Shown here in pieces: positions 32,141 to 42,649 of a DNA stretch of 64,000 nt. The stretch's first letter is position 1. The number at the start of each line of letters is the position of its first letter. The notes under the pieces were generated by a model that was given only the letters and a program-made list of their open reading frames with translations, was not told the DNA's origin and did not search any database. This DNA comes from Metellina segmentata (lineage: Eukaryota; Arthropoda; Arachnida; Araneae; Tetragnathidae): positions 2,400,395 to 2,464,394 of the forward strand of contig OX375872.1 in assembly GCA_947359465.1 (NCBI GenBank). Direction: 5' to 3'. The translations under genes were made by a program, and so were the position numbers.

Positions 32141-33160
32141 TTAGTTAATTGTTTGTACTTGCGATCAGTAAGAGAGATTAAATGGTTCGCTGTCGATAGT
32201 TTGTAAATGTCCAGATTTAAATCTACTTCAGATATATCTGCAGAGGAATGTGAACTGTGAACCCCCCAACCCTCCTATCACTTCCTGTCAAGGAAGTCAC
32301 TCAACATACAGCGAGCATGAAAAGACGAGAAGAGTGCAATTTTCTTCAAGATTAGCAAAATTTCAATTGCGATGCGAGAACAGAAGATATTATTCGATCG
32401 AAAAAATATTTTACTCCTTTCTTATTGAACCCAATGGGCACCTCTTCCGCACTATTCGAATAGCAATATTGAAAATAATTATATTTCCTATGCCGAATAA
32501 AAATGGCCGATTTTTAACCAAATTTCCAAAATTCAAGTGCGATGCGGGGGCAGAAGATATTATCCAATCATAAAAATATTTTACACCGTGTTTATTGAAC
32601 CCAGAGAGAACCCTTTTCGCACTATTAGAATAGCGATTTCGAAAAAAAGTGTTTTTCGGCCCACCCTAAGCCGGACCCCTTTGGTCGTCATTAGAGGTAC
32701 ACTTACTGCACAGCGGTACGTTGACGACATTCTGATACCTGTTTAGCTACCGTTCATTTCGCAGTACCCTGGGCTTATTTTTCAGCAAGACAATGCCAGA
32801 CCACATACGGCACGTGTTGCTATGAACTGTCTTCAAGCTTGTCAAACACTTTCTTGGCCAGCCAGTTCACCAGATCTCTCTCCCATCGATCATGTCTGGG
32901 ATATGATTGGGAAGGCGACTGCATCCGGTAGGGAATGTTGATGACGTAGTCCGACAATTGGAGCAAATTTGGAAAGAAATACCGCAAGAAACCATCCGGG
33001 AGATTTATCAGTCTATGCCATGCCGTGTGGCAGTTTGCATCCAGGCTAGAGGTGGGTCAACGCCTTATTGAGCTCGTTACTGTAACTCTGAAATAAATCA
33101 TTCAATAGTTCTGAAATTTTAATCATTTTCTATTATGTACATAATCTGTACATAATAATA

Positions 33161-34554
33161 CACTGCTGGCCACCCAAATTGCAACACCAAGAAAGACAAG
33201 AGATATCACAACAAAATTTATTTTGTAGATAACATGTTGACCAAGTATCTAATGATTAAATTTATAGACTTCTGTGAAGTGTGGTTCCTGCCAAAATCAG
33301 TAGCCAGAGTAGCGCCATTGTTGGAGATCACCGCTGCCACACGCCTCGGCATTGATTCAAAGAGACTTTGGATGTGTTCTTGGGGTACAGCAGACCAAGC
33401 AGCTTCCACACGTTGCCAAAGTTGATCTGGTGTGGCAGCTGGGGATGTAATCTGGGTCAATCGTTGAGCAACCATGGACCACATGTTTTCTATCGGCGAA
33501 AGATCTGGAGAGCGAGCTGGCCAGGGAAGCAATTCAATCTGGCGATTGCCGAAGAAGCCTTGGACAATGCGTGCAACGTGTGGTCGCTCATTATCCTGTT
33601 GAAATATGACTGTGGGCAAGCCCTGAAGGTAAGGAAGGACAATTGGCTCCAACACCTCGGAGATGTAGCGCGGGCTGTTTAAAGTACCGGCAATGCGTGC
33701 TAGAGGAGTGCGAGAGTGATATCCAATACAACCCCATATCATAATACCCGGTGCAGGACCAGTGGCGGTGCATAACACAGCTGTTCAGCATCCTCTCTCA
33801 CGGTGTCTCCAGACTCGAATCCGACCATCGTGGTGTTGCAGACAGAAGCGTGACTCGTCAGTAAAGACAATTTCATTCCATTCTGCCGTCCACATCCTTC
33901 TTTCATCGCACCATTCGCGGCGGAGACGTCTGTGGTTCTGCGTCAAGGGCAGACGAAGCAATGGACGTCTTGCGGACATATCACTCTGCTGTAAACGGCG
34001 TCGAATGGTACTTGCAGACACTGGATGATGCGTTACAGACTGAATGTGCTGTTCTATGGTTCGTGAGTGGCTGAGCGATCCGTCACTGCCATACGCACAA
34101 TATGCCTGTCATCACGTGAAGTGGTGCACTGAGGTGGATGAGATCGAACACGTCGGTCCGTTGTACCCTCCTGCATCCAACGATCACATATCCGTATTAC
34201 AGTTGTTTGCTTTCGTCCTACACGACTGCCTATTTCCCTGAAAGATAATCCACAATCTCGGTAGGCCATTATCCTTCCTCTGTCGAACTCGGATACTTGA
34301 TCAAAAGATGATCGCTGTTTTCTACGAGGCATAATTAATCGTTTTTTTTTTAAACCACAAGAAAAACACAATTGCCGTACTTGAAATCGTCGAAATCTCC
34401 AAGCCTTAAATAGCGCTTTGAAGTGGCGCCACAGGCGCGCTTGCTGTGCGTCTGCGCTGAAATTCTAATCATTTGCATATATCACCTCTGCTAATGCATG
34501 TTGTAAATTTCATATTATTTGCATGCTTCCTTGTTACATTTACGGTGGCCAGCA

Positions 34555-34557
<3 letters not shown>
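33161..34557 (-). mobile_element. Tc1 transposon family X, copy 2 (full length)
   Basis: The ends cactgctggccacc and ggtggccagcagtg are inverted and flanked by TA at 33159-33160 and 34558-34559. At 1397 bp it is the longer of the two family X copies and is in opposite orientation to copy 1. A TA microsatellite begins at its right border. Confidence 0.93.
33218..34332 (-). pseudogene. Tc1 transposase, family X copy 2 (two frameshifts)
   Basis: The ATG at 34332 starts MPRRKQRSSFDQVSEFDRGR, then an HTH (SFREIGSRVGRKQTTVIRIC) and a GRPR-like linker region. A 2-base loss near 34065 shifts the frame (compare ATSRTIAQQIQ in copy 1). The catalytic part follows: IVFTDESRFCLQHHDGRIRV, a second shift near 33780, PAPGIMIWGCIGYHSRTPLA, FQQDNERPHVARIVQGFFGN and WPARSPDLSPIENMWSMVAQ, ending at 33218. 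The three acidic residues (D, D, E) are all present, with 34 residues between the last two, the standard DD34E spacing. Only two small indels separate it from an open frame, so it moved recently. Confidence 0.9.

Positions 34558-34588
<31 letters not shown>
34558..34588. repeat. (TA)n microsatellite
   Basis: A TA run of about 30 bp directly joins the right end of the Tc1 copy. Confidence 0.92.
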
Positions 34589-34591
<3 letters not shown>

Positions 34592-35299
34592 AATTATTAG
34601 TAATTAATAGATATTAATATAATAAATTTTATCTTCCCCTTTTTACTTGGGGTACAGTACATACTTTTCGGGAGGTCAAACCCTCCACCCCTCATTCAAC
34701 AACCTAGTTACGCTTATCCAAATATATATGATGTTTTCATAGTTGTCCTTCACAATGTGTATTAAAGAATTGCAAAATTGCTGTTTCCAATTATTTAACT
34801 TTTTATTTGTTTTTTCTTAACTTTTTTTTATAGAAACACAATCATTAAACTATACCAAACTTTTAGATAGAAGTGCTTTTTTACGAACAATTTTTGATAC
34901 TGTCTTTCCCCATTTTTAGAGATACTAGAGAGCAATTTGAAATTTTTTTCAAATAGGCAAAAAACCCTTTTTTTGCTGATCTCTGAGAATGAGCAGTGAC
35001 AGATATAAAACTATATTCTGACATTTCCTAAAAGACCTTTTACTGAAGAATATAATAGTATAAAATTTTTAAATTTGTGTCAATAACTTATTGAAATATG
35101 GGGTCTCAAACAGACTAGTTTTAGTTCTCTATTTGTGTAAGCTTTAAAATGGAATTAAAAAAAAATATATATATACAATTTGGATATTAATATTTTGCCT
35201 TACTATATATTTAAAAAGTAATTTTCATTAAAATCGGTCTTTCAGGGGATTTAGATCCGTACCTTTGTTCAATTGATGAACTGATGACACATTGGGTGT
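34589..35299. other. unassigned AT-rich DNA
   Basis: No coding similarity was seen. The segment 34665-34720 has a GGGAGG...CCTCCACCCC inverted pair of the type seen at repeat ends. Confidence 0.4.
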
Positions 35300-35311
35300 T
35301 TGTGGGTTCCT

Positions 35312-35455
35312 AAATGAAACATTTCCAAACTGGTGGATTGGAAGGTCAAATTGCCACCTCGTTCACCAGATCTCGACTTATTTCTATGTCATTGATGAGC
35401 TAGAGTGAACATAGCAAGAAACCGAGTACCTTCGATGTGCAATTAATGGTGCTCA
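35312..35455 (+). pseudogene. mariner-superfamily transposase scrap
   Basis: One frame reads LNETFPNWWIGR and the next frame PPRSPDLDLFL. Together they correspond to the LN.TFPNRWIGRGGP..WPPRSPDLTPLDFFL block that surrounds the third catalytic Asp in the same transposase type as the long-TIR elements. Only about 45 residues survive, and no terminal repeats were located. Confidence 0.6.
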
Positions 35456-35629
35456 TGTAGAGGTATATTAAATGAGGCAAACAAAACTTCTCTTTTTGGA
35501 ATAGTTTCCACTTATGTGCCTTTGTAATACATTCTTGAGTTTGGAAGGAGACTTTATGAATGACTTGATGAGACATGATTACAATGATTGCTCCTCCCTT
35601 ATTTAATCTCTAATATTAGCCCTTTATTT

Positions 35630-35940
35630 AAAAATTCATTTGATGAAATGATTATCCAAAAAAGAGCACACTTCGCTACACGATGAAGGAAAAGGAGCGC
35701 GACTAAGGTGGATCCCATACTGCGAAATGAACAATCCAACAAGACCCAGATCTTAATTCGCCAGAAAGCTTGATTTTGTGAGTGCACTCCCTACGAAATG
35801 GAACACCGGCTACGCTACTTCATTATAGCCCCGCTTGTTTTTAGAAGAAACCAAATCATTTGACGAAATGATTATCCCCAACCAGAAGGTCACATTTTCG
35901 CGACACGATGGAGGAAAGACCGTGACTAATTAAAATCGAA
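35630..35940 (+). repeat. pair of ~85-bp direct repeats
   Basis: The phrase tcatttgatgaaatgattat with cacacttcgctacacgatga at 35636-35690 recurs as tcatttgacgaaatgattat with cattttcgcgacacgatgg at 35853-35910, about 215 bp apart. Confidence 0.75.
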
Positions 35941-36009
35941 TGCGATTTTAACTAGACGGCCGAAAGGAGCGCAGACAATTAAGGCTTTCATTCGGGCGGC
36001 GAGAGGATA

Positions 36010-36402
36010 ATGTGGCGCAAGTTGGCGCTGCGTGGGAGGAGGGTGGTGGTGGATGGTCCCTGTTCGGAACCGGTGAAAGTTGACACCATGCCGGCGCCAT
36101 TCACTGAGACGCTCAAATTAGGACTCGATTCCGGAATGTCCGATCCACTCTTTTGCGAAGTCTTTGCGGGTGCCGTCTTATTAACCGGCGGTATGGGGGC
36201 CTTTAGTTCCCCTTCTCAACAGGGGGCATATACATATGACGAACGGAGACTTGAGAAAGTATTCAAAGTCAACCATCTAGTGTTAGGAAGATTTTGCATC
36301 GTTTTCTGTTGCCTCACTTCTGCACCCCTTGTGTTGGTTGCATGTCTTGCGTTTGGCCAGATAAAAAACAATCATATACCGAAATCTTTTTTATTCGAGT
36401 GA
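36010..36402 (+). CDS. unrecognised 130-codon ORF in a CpG-rich island
   Basis: I do not recognise this protein. It is the only sizeable ORF in the window with no sign of being a TE. The ATG at 36010 is the first after an in-frame TAA about 40 bases upstream. The first ~75 codons have mixed GC-rich codon use, unlike the flanking DNA (MWRKLALRGRRVVVDGPCSE start; SGMSDPLFCEVFAGAVLLTG later). The last ~35 codons are hydrophobic and Cys-rich (RFCIVFCCLTSAPLVLVACL), possibly a membrane segment, but this may be read-through past an exon end. The DNA from about 35930 to 36240 has many CpG dinucleotides, as at a promoter or first exon. No downstream exon or clear splice donor was identified, so it may equally be a chance ORF. 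Confidence 0.35.
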   Translation: MWRKLALRGRRVVVDGPCSEPVKVDTMPAPFTETLKLGLDSGMSDPLFCEVFAGAVLLTGGMGAFSSPSQQGAYTYDERRLEKVFKVNHLVLGRFCIVFCCLTSAPLVLVACLAFGQIKNNHIPKSFLFE

Positions 36403-36499
36403 AATGTTTTACAAAAACCTTATTGAGATTGTTTGTATTAGTCGCATTATTATTATTCGAATCAACTATTTACTGTATGAACCACATCAAACTGTATAG

Positions 36500-37275
36500 C
36501 TGAGTACCTTGGGCATGTCGTTATTGAGTACGCGGCTTTAAACTGTGGACTATCTATTGTCCAATTGAATATATGAGTTACAATACTTGTTAACTAGTGA
36601 GGCTTTCAAATGAATTGTTCTGTTAACTCTCCTGGTGGTTTATCTCTTTTGCGTCTCATCATTAGCAAATAGATATCTCGCTGAAACACTTAAAGGGTTG
36701 AAAGTGATTCGATTACATGTTAGCTTTAAAATGGACTATCTATCGTCCATCTAACCAAATGTGTGAAATTAGAGACATTACATGCTACAGTTCGTTAGTG
36801 AGTACGAGGCTTTAAAATTATTTATTGTACATTCCATGTTAGTGAATACACGGCTTTAAAAAGAACTATCTATCGTCATAACCGAGTATCTGAAATTGAT
36901 TAATTTACATACTACAGTTCGCTGATGAGTACGCGGCATTAACCCTCCCGGTGGTAACACTCTATTTGCAAAATGACCACATCTTGATCCATCCTTGGAT
37001 TTAACGTACCTCATCTTGATCATCAAAAAAAGACAATATCTTCTTCATTAGGAATTCAATTGACATTTTTCATGGCAAGGTACTTCGTCATTAGCAAAAT
37101 TGGGTATATTTGGATGGTTAACTGAATATCTGAATTCGGTTACATATTACATGTCAAAGTTGCTAGTGAGTACGCGGCTTTCCAGTGGACATCCATCATT
37201 TAACGGAATATCTGAAACTAGTTACATTACATGCTACAGTTGAGTACGCAGCTTTAAACTGAATTCTATTGTCCA
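36500..37275 (+). repeat. degenerate tandem repeat block with TTAA-type inserts
   Basis: The phrases gagtacgcggctttaaa and ggactatctatcgtccat, followed by ctgaaattagttacattaca-like DNA, recur at least six times with variable spacing. Two copies of the dispersed TTAA-associated repeat (36623-36705 beginning ctctcctggtggttta, 36945-37105 beginning ccctcccggtggtaac) lie inside. Confidence 0.7.
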
Positions 37276-38030
37276 CTTAACTTTCATGAAAATCGATGGA
37301 ATATAAGATGACAATCTTTTCGACGCGAAGGTAACACTACTTTTTTCCATCCCTGACGATGAGGATTGTCATCAATAGCCCGCTGTGTTGCTCCAGTACG
37401 ACGTTAATTCGAATACTTACCTACCCTGACGATGAGAAGAATTATTTTCCCCTCCTTAAATGCGAAGAACTAAATGTCATAGCCACATGCCCTGCCATTG
37501 GACGGAATTCAATGGGAGCACAAAATTGAGTAGTCCAATCTCATCAATTGGTTCACACTTTTGAAGATACGATTTGTTTTCTTTACCTTAAATCAGGGAT
37601 GCCTCATGGGGCGTTGGTTGCGTTATTTTCACTTTAACATGCTACACGATGGGCAATTTTTCTTCAAATGTCGTTGATGAAATTATTTCAACTAACAAAC
37701 ATTGGAATCGTGTCAATTTAGAACCCATTTTATCGAACCAAATATTAAAACAATTGTGAAATCTCGCTTGCAATGTCCAATTCAATTCTTTATTTGGTTC
37801 TATCATCTTTCTTTTTTGTCCCTTAAAATATAGATAATAAATATCAAAGAACCCTCAATAACATATGATAGATAACTTTCCTGGTTTTTTCGGATTCCTT
37901 TTCGTCAGTCACAGTAAATAGATGTGTCTCCCTTGGTCTTAACACGCCCTCACCTTATAGTTCGGGAGGCAACGACACTTTTGGGACACATATTTTACAC
38001 CGACTGATTTGTGTAACAATAGTTAGCTAA
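37276..38030. other. unassigned DNA
   Basis: Short phrases recur (ccctgacgatgag at 37353 and 37426), but no gene or element border is seen. Confidence 0.4.
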
Positions 38031-38032
38031 TA

Positions 38033-39273
38033 CAGAGGCTGTTCACACATTTTTTAGACAATGTATATTGTATTCACAAAACTAAATTACATAAAATTCT
38101 TGTGTTTCAAATGTTCTATTTGATAGCCCTTATTCTGAACTATCTTTCGACACCGTAATTTCCAGGATAATAATGCCTTTTCAAGTGTCAGAAGAGGTAT
38201 TCTATTCCGTTCCTCCTGAACAGCTTTCCAGAGTCCTGTAAGGGTTGTGGGACGACGTTTGGATAATGCAGATTTTAAAAGTCCGAAAGCACAAAAATCC
38301 ATAGGTGATACATCGGGAGATTTAGTAGGGATATCAGTGAAGAGTATGGCCTTGATACCGGTTTTTTTGTTCCATTTAATTAGGAAATTTACAGTGGATT
38401 TTGATGTGTGACTGCTAGCTTTGTCTTGATGGAGTTCCAGAGATTGATGGCACTGTGGGTAAAGCGATGGTATTTCATTCAGAAAAATTGGCGATAAAAT
38501 ATGTTCCTGATAGTATTTGGAGTTAATCTTGACATTTTTTTCCACTCTATTTTTAACTTGCCATTATATGAAAAACCAGCAGCAATCATGAATCCCTTAG
38601 AAAAACTTTCTTTCGATTCTGTGAACCATGAACTTAATTCCCCCCCCCCCTTTTATGGTAATAAATGGCTCTTTTTTTGCTGCAATCATTTACATACACC
38701 CATGATTCATCTAATGTGACAATTTTTTTCCATTTTTATTTGGATAAGTGTTTTTCATATTGAATTCGGCAGCGTGTCCTGCGTTCAGCGATATGGAGAA
38801 AGACGATGCACATTGCGTTTCTTCGCTTTCTTAAGATTTAAATCAACGTTTATCATTTTGTTTACAGTGGACACCGAGCATTTTAATGATTTGCAACTGT
38901 CCTTTGAAGATGTCCGTTTCTTCCTTGGATACTTGTTTGGAATTTTTGTCCCACTTGAGGCTCCAATTTGACTTTTTTTTTCCTTTCTTGTTGACGATAT
39001 TACCTATCGACGCTTTAGATATCACAAAACCATGACTCTCACATCGTTTTTGGATAACGGAATATGAATATTTCTCTTCGGAAAGAGCATAAATATAGCC
39101 TTCGAATCACTGCTTAGTTAGAAACGCCATTTTGAATAAAAACAAACCTCTCAATCCGCAGACGATAATTTTGACTTTTAAAAACATAGTACAACTGCAA
39201 TTATTTTTTTTGCAGCAAACAATTTTTATTACCGATAACCGAAATCGTCTGAAAAATGTGCGAACAGCCTCTG
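38033..39273 (-). mobile_element. mariner-like transposon
   Basis: The ends cagaggctgttcacacattt and its near-complement, 27 bp with two mismatches, are flanked by TA at 38031-38032 and 39274-39275. It is 1241 bp, with the transposase on the minus strand. Confidence 0.93.
38087..39130 (-). pseudogene. mariner-superfamily transposase, several frame breaks
   Basis: The start near 39130 gives MAFLTKQ, then KRCESHGFVISKASIGNIVN (HTH, 38980-39060) and a basic linker. The region 38560-38800 is shifted and contains a poly-C run. The open C-terminal part (38087-38545) reads YPQCHQSLELHQDKASSHTS (second catalytic Asp in HQDKASSHT) and PTKSPDVSPMDFCAFGLLKS (third Asp in SPMDF), then RRPTTLTGLWKAVQEERNRI and SWKLRCRKIVQNKG before a stop near the left inverted repeat. 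The C-terminal catalytic region is well preserved. The first Asp block is not clear. Full relatives have about 340 residues. Confidence 0.85.
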
Positions 39274-39289
39274 TATATAGGTAACTAGC

Positions 39290-40720
39290 CACTGCGTGGC
39301 TTGCCTGTGCCCGTGATGTAAGTTATTAATCTGGTGTAAAATTTTCCGCAATTTTCAAATCCGTTGAAATTTTCAATCTATCTTTAGCGATTCCGATTTT
39401 ACGAAAAATAATTAACAATCCCAGCCTAAATGTTTTTTTAATTTTTGCTCTCATTCCCTGAAATGTTATAGGACAGGAAATGAAATCTGTTTTTTTTTTT
39501 TTTAACGCGAAGGGCAGAAGATTCAGTCTATTTCACGTGAAGTCACAATCTCTTGCGAAAATATAAAAGACTAACCACTGCGTGGCTAGCCTGGCGTTAC
39601 CCGTGCCCGTGATGTAAGGTATTGAGCTGTTGTAAAATTTTCCGTAGATTTCAAATCCCTTGAAGGTATATTCAATTAAAAAAATATTTATTTAAATAAA
39701 ATGATATTTTTAGGTATCAATCTAAACTCAAATTTTCCACAGATTTCAAAACCGTTGAAATTTTTATTTTGTCTTTAACTGTCTTGGAGACAGAACTTTG
39801 ACTTCAGTTTAAAGATTTATCGTGTGGCTAAGAAATCAATCGCCCAAAATCAAAGCCGAAACGAAACAAAATAATTTTCTCCGCGTAATGCGGATAAAAA
39901 AAACATGGCATGATTCCAAATACTGACTGCAAGGTCGCATGAGTAGAAAAAGCTATCCGCGTTTGAAAAACCGATGAAGAAGAAAACTATGAAATTCATT
40001 TTAAAATATCCTAGATTCAATTTTAAAATTCGCCGCGACCCAAAAATTGTAAATTATTCGAACTTTTTGTGTGCCAAATCTCATTGCTGTTAGTGCCACA
40101 GAATCGTCAGGTTTTTAAGGCCTCAAACGGACAAACAAACACTTTCTTTTATAATAATAGAGATATATTCAATTCAAAAATTACTTATTTAAAGAAAAAC
40201 ATATTTTTAGGTATCGATCAGCAGTAAAATTTTCCGCAGACTCCAAATCATTTGAAATTTTTATTCTATATTTAACAGACTAGGAGATAGAAAAAATAAC
40301 TAAGTGAGTCCAGTTAAAAGATTTTTCGTCTGGCTGGAAAATTATTCCTTCGCACAAAATCAAAGCGGAAGCAAGAAAAATAATTTTCTCCTAGTTCCTC
40401 GCGATGAAAAAAAACATTGGCATGCTTTCAAAGGCTGACGACAAGGTCACGTGGGTAGAAAAAGTGCAGATTCGGGTGTTTCTTCTTTTCTCCAGAAGAA
40501 ACGCGTTAAAAAACCGATGGAGGATAAAACTATTAAATTCATTTACAAATCTTCTAGATTAAATTTTAAATTCGCAGCGACCCAAAAATTGCAAACAATT
40601 TGGACTAGAAATCTCATTGCTGTGTGCCAGATCTCATTCATCGTCAGGATTTTTGAAAAAACAAAACAAATCAACAGAGAAACCTTTTACACTATTAGAG
40701 ATGTCAAAAATGAAATTTAG
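39290..40720 (+). repeat. tandemly duplicated ~0.5-kb repeat
   Basis: Two head-to-tail copies share tatattcaatt, atttttaggtatc, ttttccgcaga, cgacccaaaaattg and catcgtcagg-like words (39666-40160 and 40167-40710). Upstream, actaaccactgcgtggc and tgcccgtgatgtaa occur twice (39288, 39571). The phrase ataataatagagatat at the end of copy 1 looks like a non-LTR or rolling-circle element 3-prime end, but I cannot assign it. Confidence 0.7.
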
Positions 40721-40730
40721 CTGACATTAC

Positions 40731-42645
40731 CGTGGTGGGTGTAGGCTTATCTTGGAGTAAACAAGTAAAAAAAGTTGTTTTTTCAAAATATTTTACTCCG
40801 TCTGAAAATTTGACACGAGATATTCATTTCGGTATTAATATAGAAAATGATGTTTAGCTGGCTCGGTAAACGACCTTCAGCTGAGGCTATGAAGTGGTAT
40901 ATTCGAGCGAGGTGTCTTCAATCATCCACCTGATGGTCTTTCCATCACTACCTGAATGGTATTTTTTAAACTTTACCTTTCATACGATAACATACTCGAG
41001 TTTTGTGTGGTGTAAAATTGATTTGATTGGGAAATCATTAGCAAACATCGGATTTCAAATTTTGACGATTTTTTTTTGTTTTACTTTATTTTGTTACATT
41101 TATTATTTCTATATAAATGATGTGGATTGTTTAAAATAAGAGAAAATCAAGAAAATCTGTCTTGTCCATCCCATGAAGATTATTTTTCATGTGTCGATTT
41201 CAATTATTTTTCCTTAAGATGATCAGATGCCCCGATACAGAGTATCTGATCGATCCAGCGATTATACTGTTGGGAAACTTCATTCATCAAAATATGAATA
41301 TATATATATATATCTATATGCTCATTGGCTCTGGAAATAATCAAAGGTTTCTTGATGCTAATAAATTGTATGGAAACTTGGTTCCAGAATTGTGTACACA
41401 GAATTAGCAGCCTTTCATGCTTTGATTTTGTGATTTGAATTTCTTCAAGAAAAGGAAGCCATTCATTATTTTAAGGAATTCTAAAAACTACACTAAAGCA
41501 TTTTCAGAGCTCGGGAAGTCGGATTGCAATATAAATGAGTTCTTCGAAATCATCGAAGAATTCATGTGTTGAGTGTACGTTTACAAGACTCTAAATAATA
41601 GAAATAAAACACACACGTGTAGCAACATTTATGACAAAATATGATACACCACTAATGAAAATGACATCCTGAGATAAAAACTTGGAGGTGGCAACAATCA
41701 GAGCTGTATCAACAGTTTCTACGAGTTGAGTTAAACTACGGTTTCCTAAGAAAGCTGTTATCTAGCTGTCGGCATAACAACAATTTTAACGGGGACCAGA
41801 CTACGATCGAGACATAGCATTGTTAGTATCTTTGGAAGATTCATCGGAAGAGAGTTATCGTTTGGAGGAGAGGTTGAAATCGTGCTAGAGGTGCATTTCA
41901 AATTTTACTGCGATGATGAAATATGCTCTCAATACTTTCGCTTAACACCAGTATTGTTTCATTATATCACATGAGATGACCTAACTTCAAAACCATATAA
42001 TACACACAAAATAATATGCCAAGGAGAAAAGTTATGTATACTTGTGAGGAAAGAGTACTGAGGAAGAGTACACTGAGTGACAAACACAATTTTCCATGAC
42101 ATATTTTAAAATGCAATTTAAAATCAACCAATTGTCCCATTATTGTGCGGTTTTCACTAACTACCTTTCCATGGCATCTTTTTTAACCCCCAAAAAGTAG
42201 TTCAATTGTTTCAAGTCTTGAAGACACCGAGTAATCAACATTATACCGCCATAAATATTAGCAAATACGTGAATTGAAAAAGTGAGTATCGGTTATATGA
42301 GCCACAAAGGGTGCTTGCATTTAAATATTATAGTATGGAGTGACAAAAATACTCTAATAAATTTTTAATTGTTTGTCGGTTCAGTGATATCTATGCGTTT
42401 AATTACTTTTTTAATTAAAAAAAATTATAACAAAATAAAAAACTTTATGCCATTATGTAAACCAATTCTATGAAAACCGCATTCTCGTATGACAATTGGT
42501 TAATTTTATATTACGATTAAAAATATTTCCTAGACTTTTCGGCAGCATAGTATATTTATTAAACTTTTCTAGAGTCTATTCTTCATATTATATTAGTGAG
42601 TTTCTCAAAATATAAAAACATTAAATATTAACTATGAGTAATTTT
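40731..42645. other. unassigned AT-rich DNA
   Basis: No coding similarity was seen. A short TA run lies at 41300-41315. Confidence 0.4.
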
Positions 42646-42649
42646 TAAA

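Larger units (their letters stand above)
27684..32668 (-). mobile_element. hAT-like transposon with TAGGGTGGGCC ends
   Basis: The ends tagggtgggccgaa and ttcggcccacccta are perfect inverted repeats, and the 8-bp target duplication agccggac is exact (27676-27683, 32669-32676). The subterminal arms (27710-27905 and 32335-32520) are long inverted repeats, and the right arm carries a partial tandem copy (32520-32650). It contains a SINE and a Mutator-like element; without them it would be about 2.4 kb, close to the related element at 14579-17094. Confidence 0.93.
27085..33090 (+). pseudogene. Tc1 transposase family Y, two halves
   Basis: The first half starts within HYEQLSEFERGRIIGLKEAG, with an HTH (ENQRIARHVSRSDAAIRRCW). 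It runs through RYLPLTPAHCRARLQWFLAR and IIFSDESRFQLCPDDHRRRV (first Asp) to MVWGAVFLDSRT. The second half starts at 32676 with PLVVIRGTLTAQRYVDDILI, then FQQDNARPHTARVAMNCLQA (second Asp), WPASSPDLSPIDHVWDMIGK and SMPCRVAVCIQARGGSTPY. The residue after SPI is Asp (gat) where Tc1 relatives have Glu, and I count 32 residues between it and the second Asp. A stop near 32743 and a shift near 32930 also break it. The first half is open for 199 codons up to the insertion junction. Confidence 0.88.
26844..33150 (+). mobile_element. Tc1 transposon family Y, split by a 5-kb insertion
   Basis: The two halves (26844-27683 and 32669-33150) rejoin to one transposase when 27684-32668 plus one copy of the 8-bp duplication is removed. 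The outer ends are degenerate: a partial inverted similarity (gattaaaatttgg at 26918 and gaaattttaatc at 33111) is all I can see, and the left border is an estimate at the TA run. Confidence 0.82.

Noticed and set aside
27487..32573. Two similar open frames at 27487-27912 (minus) and 32250-32573 (plus) that look like a conserved protein
   Set aside because: They are the two inverted subterminal arms of the hAT-like element read in the same direction relative to the ends, so their similarity comes from the inverted repeat.
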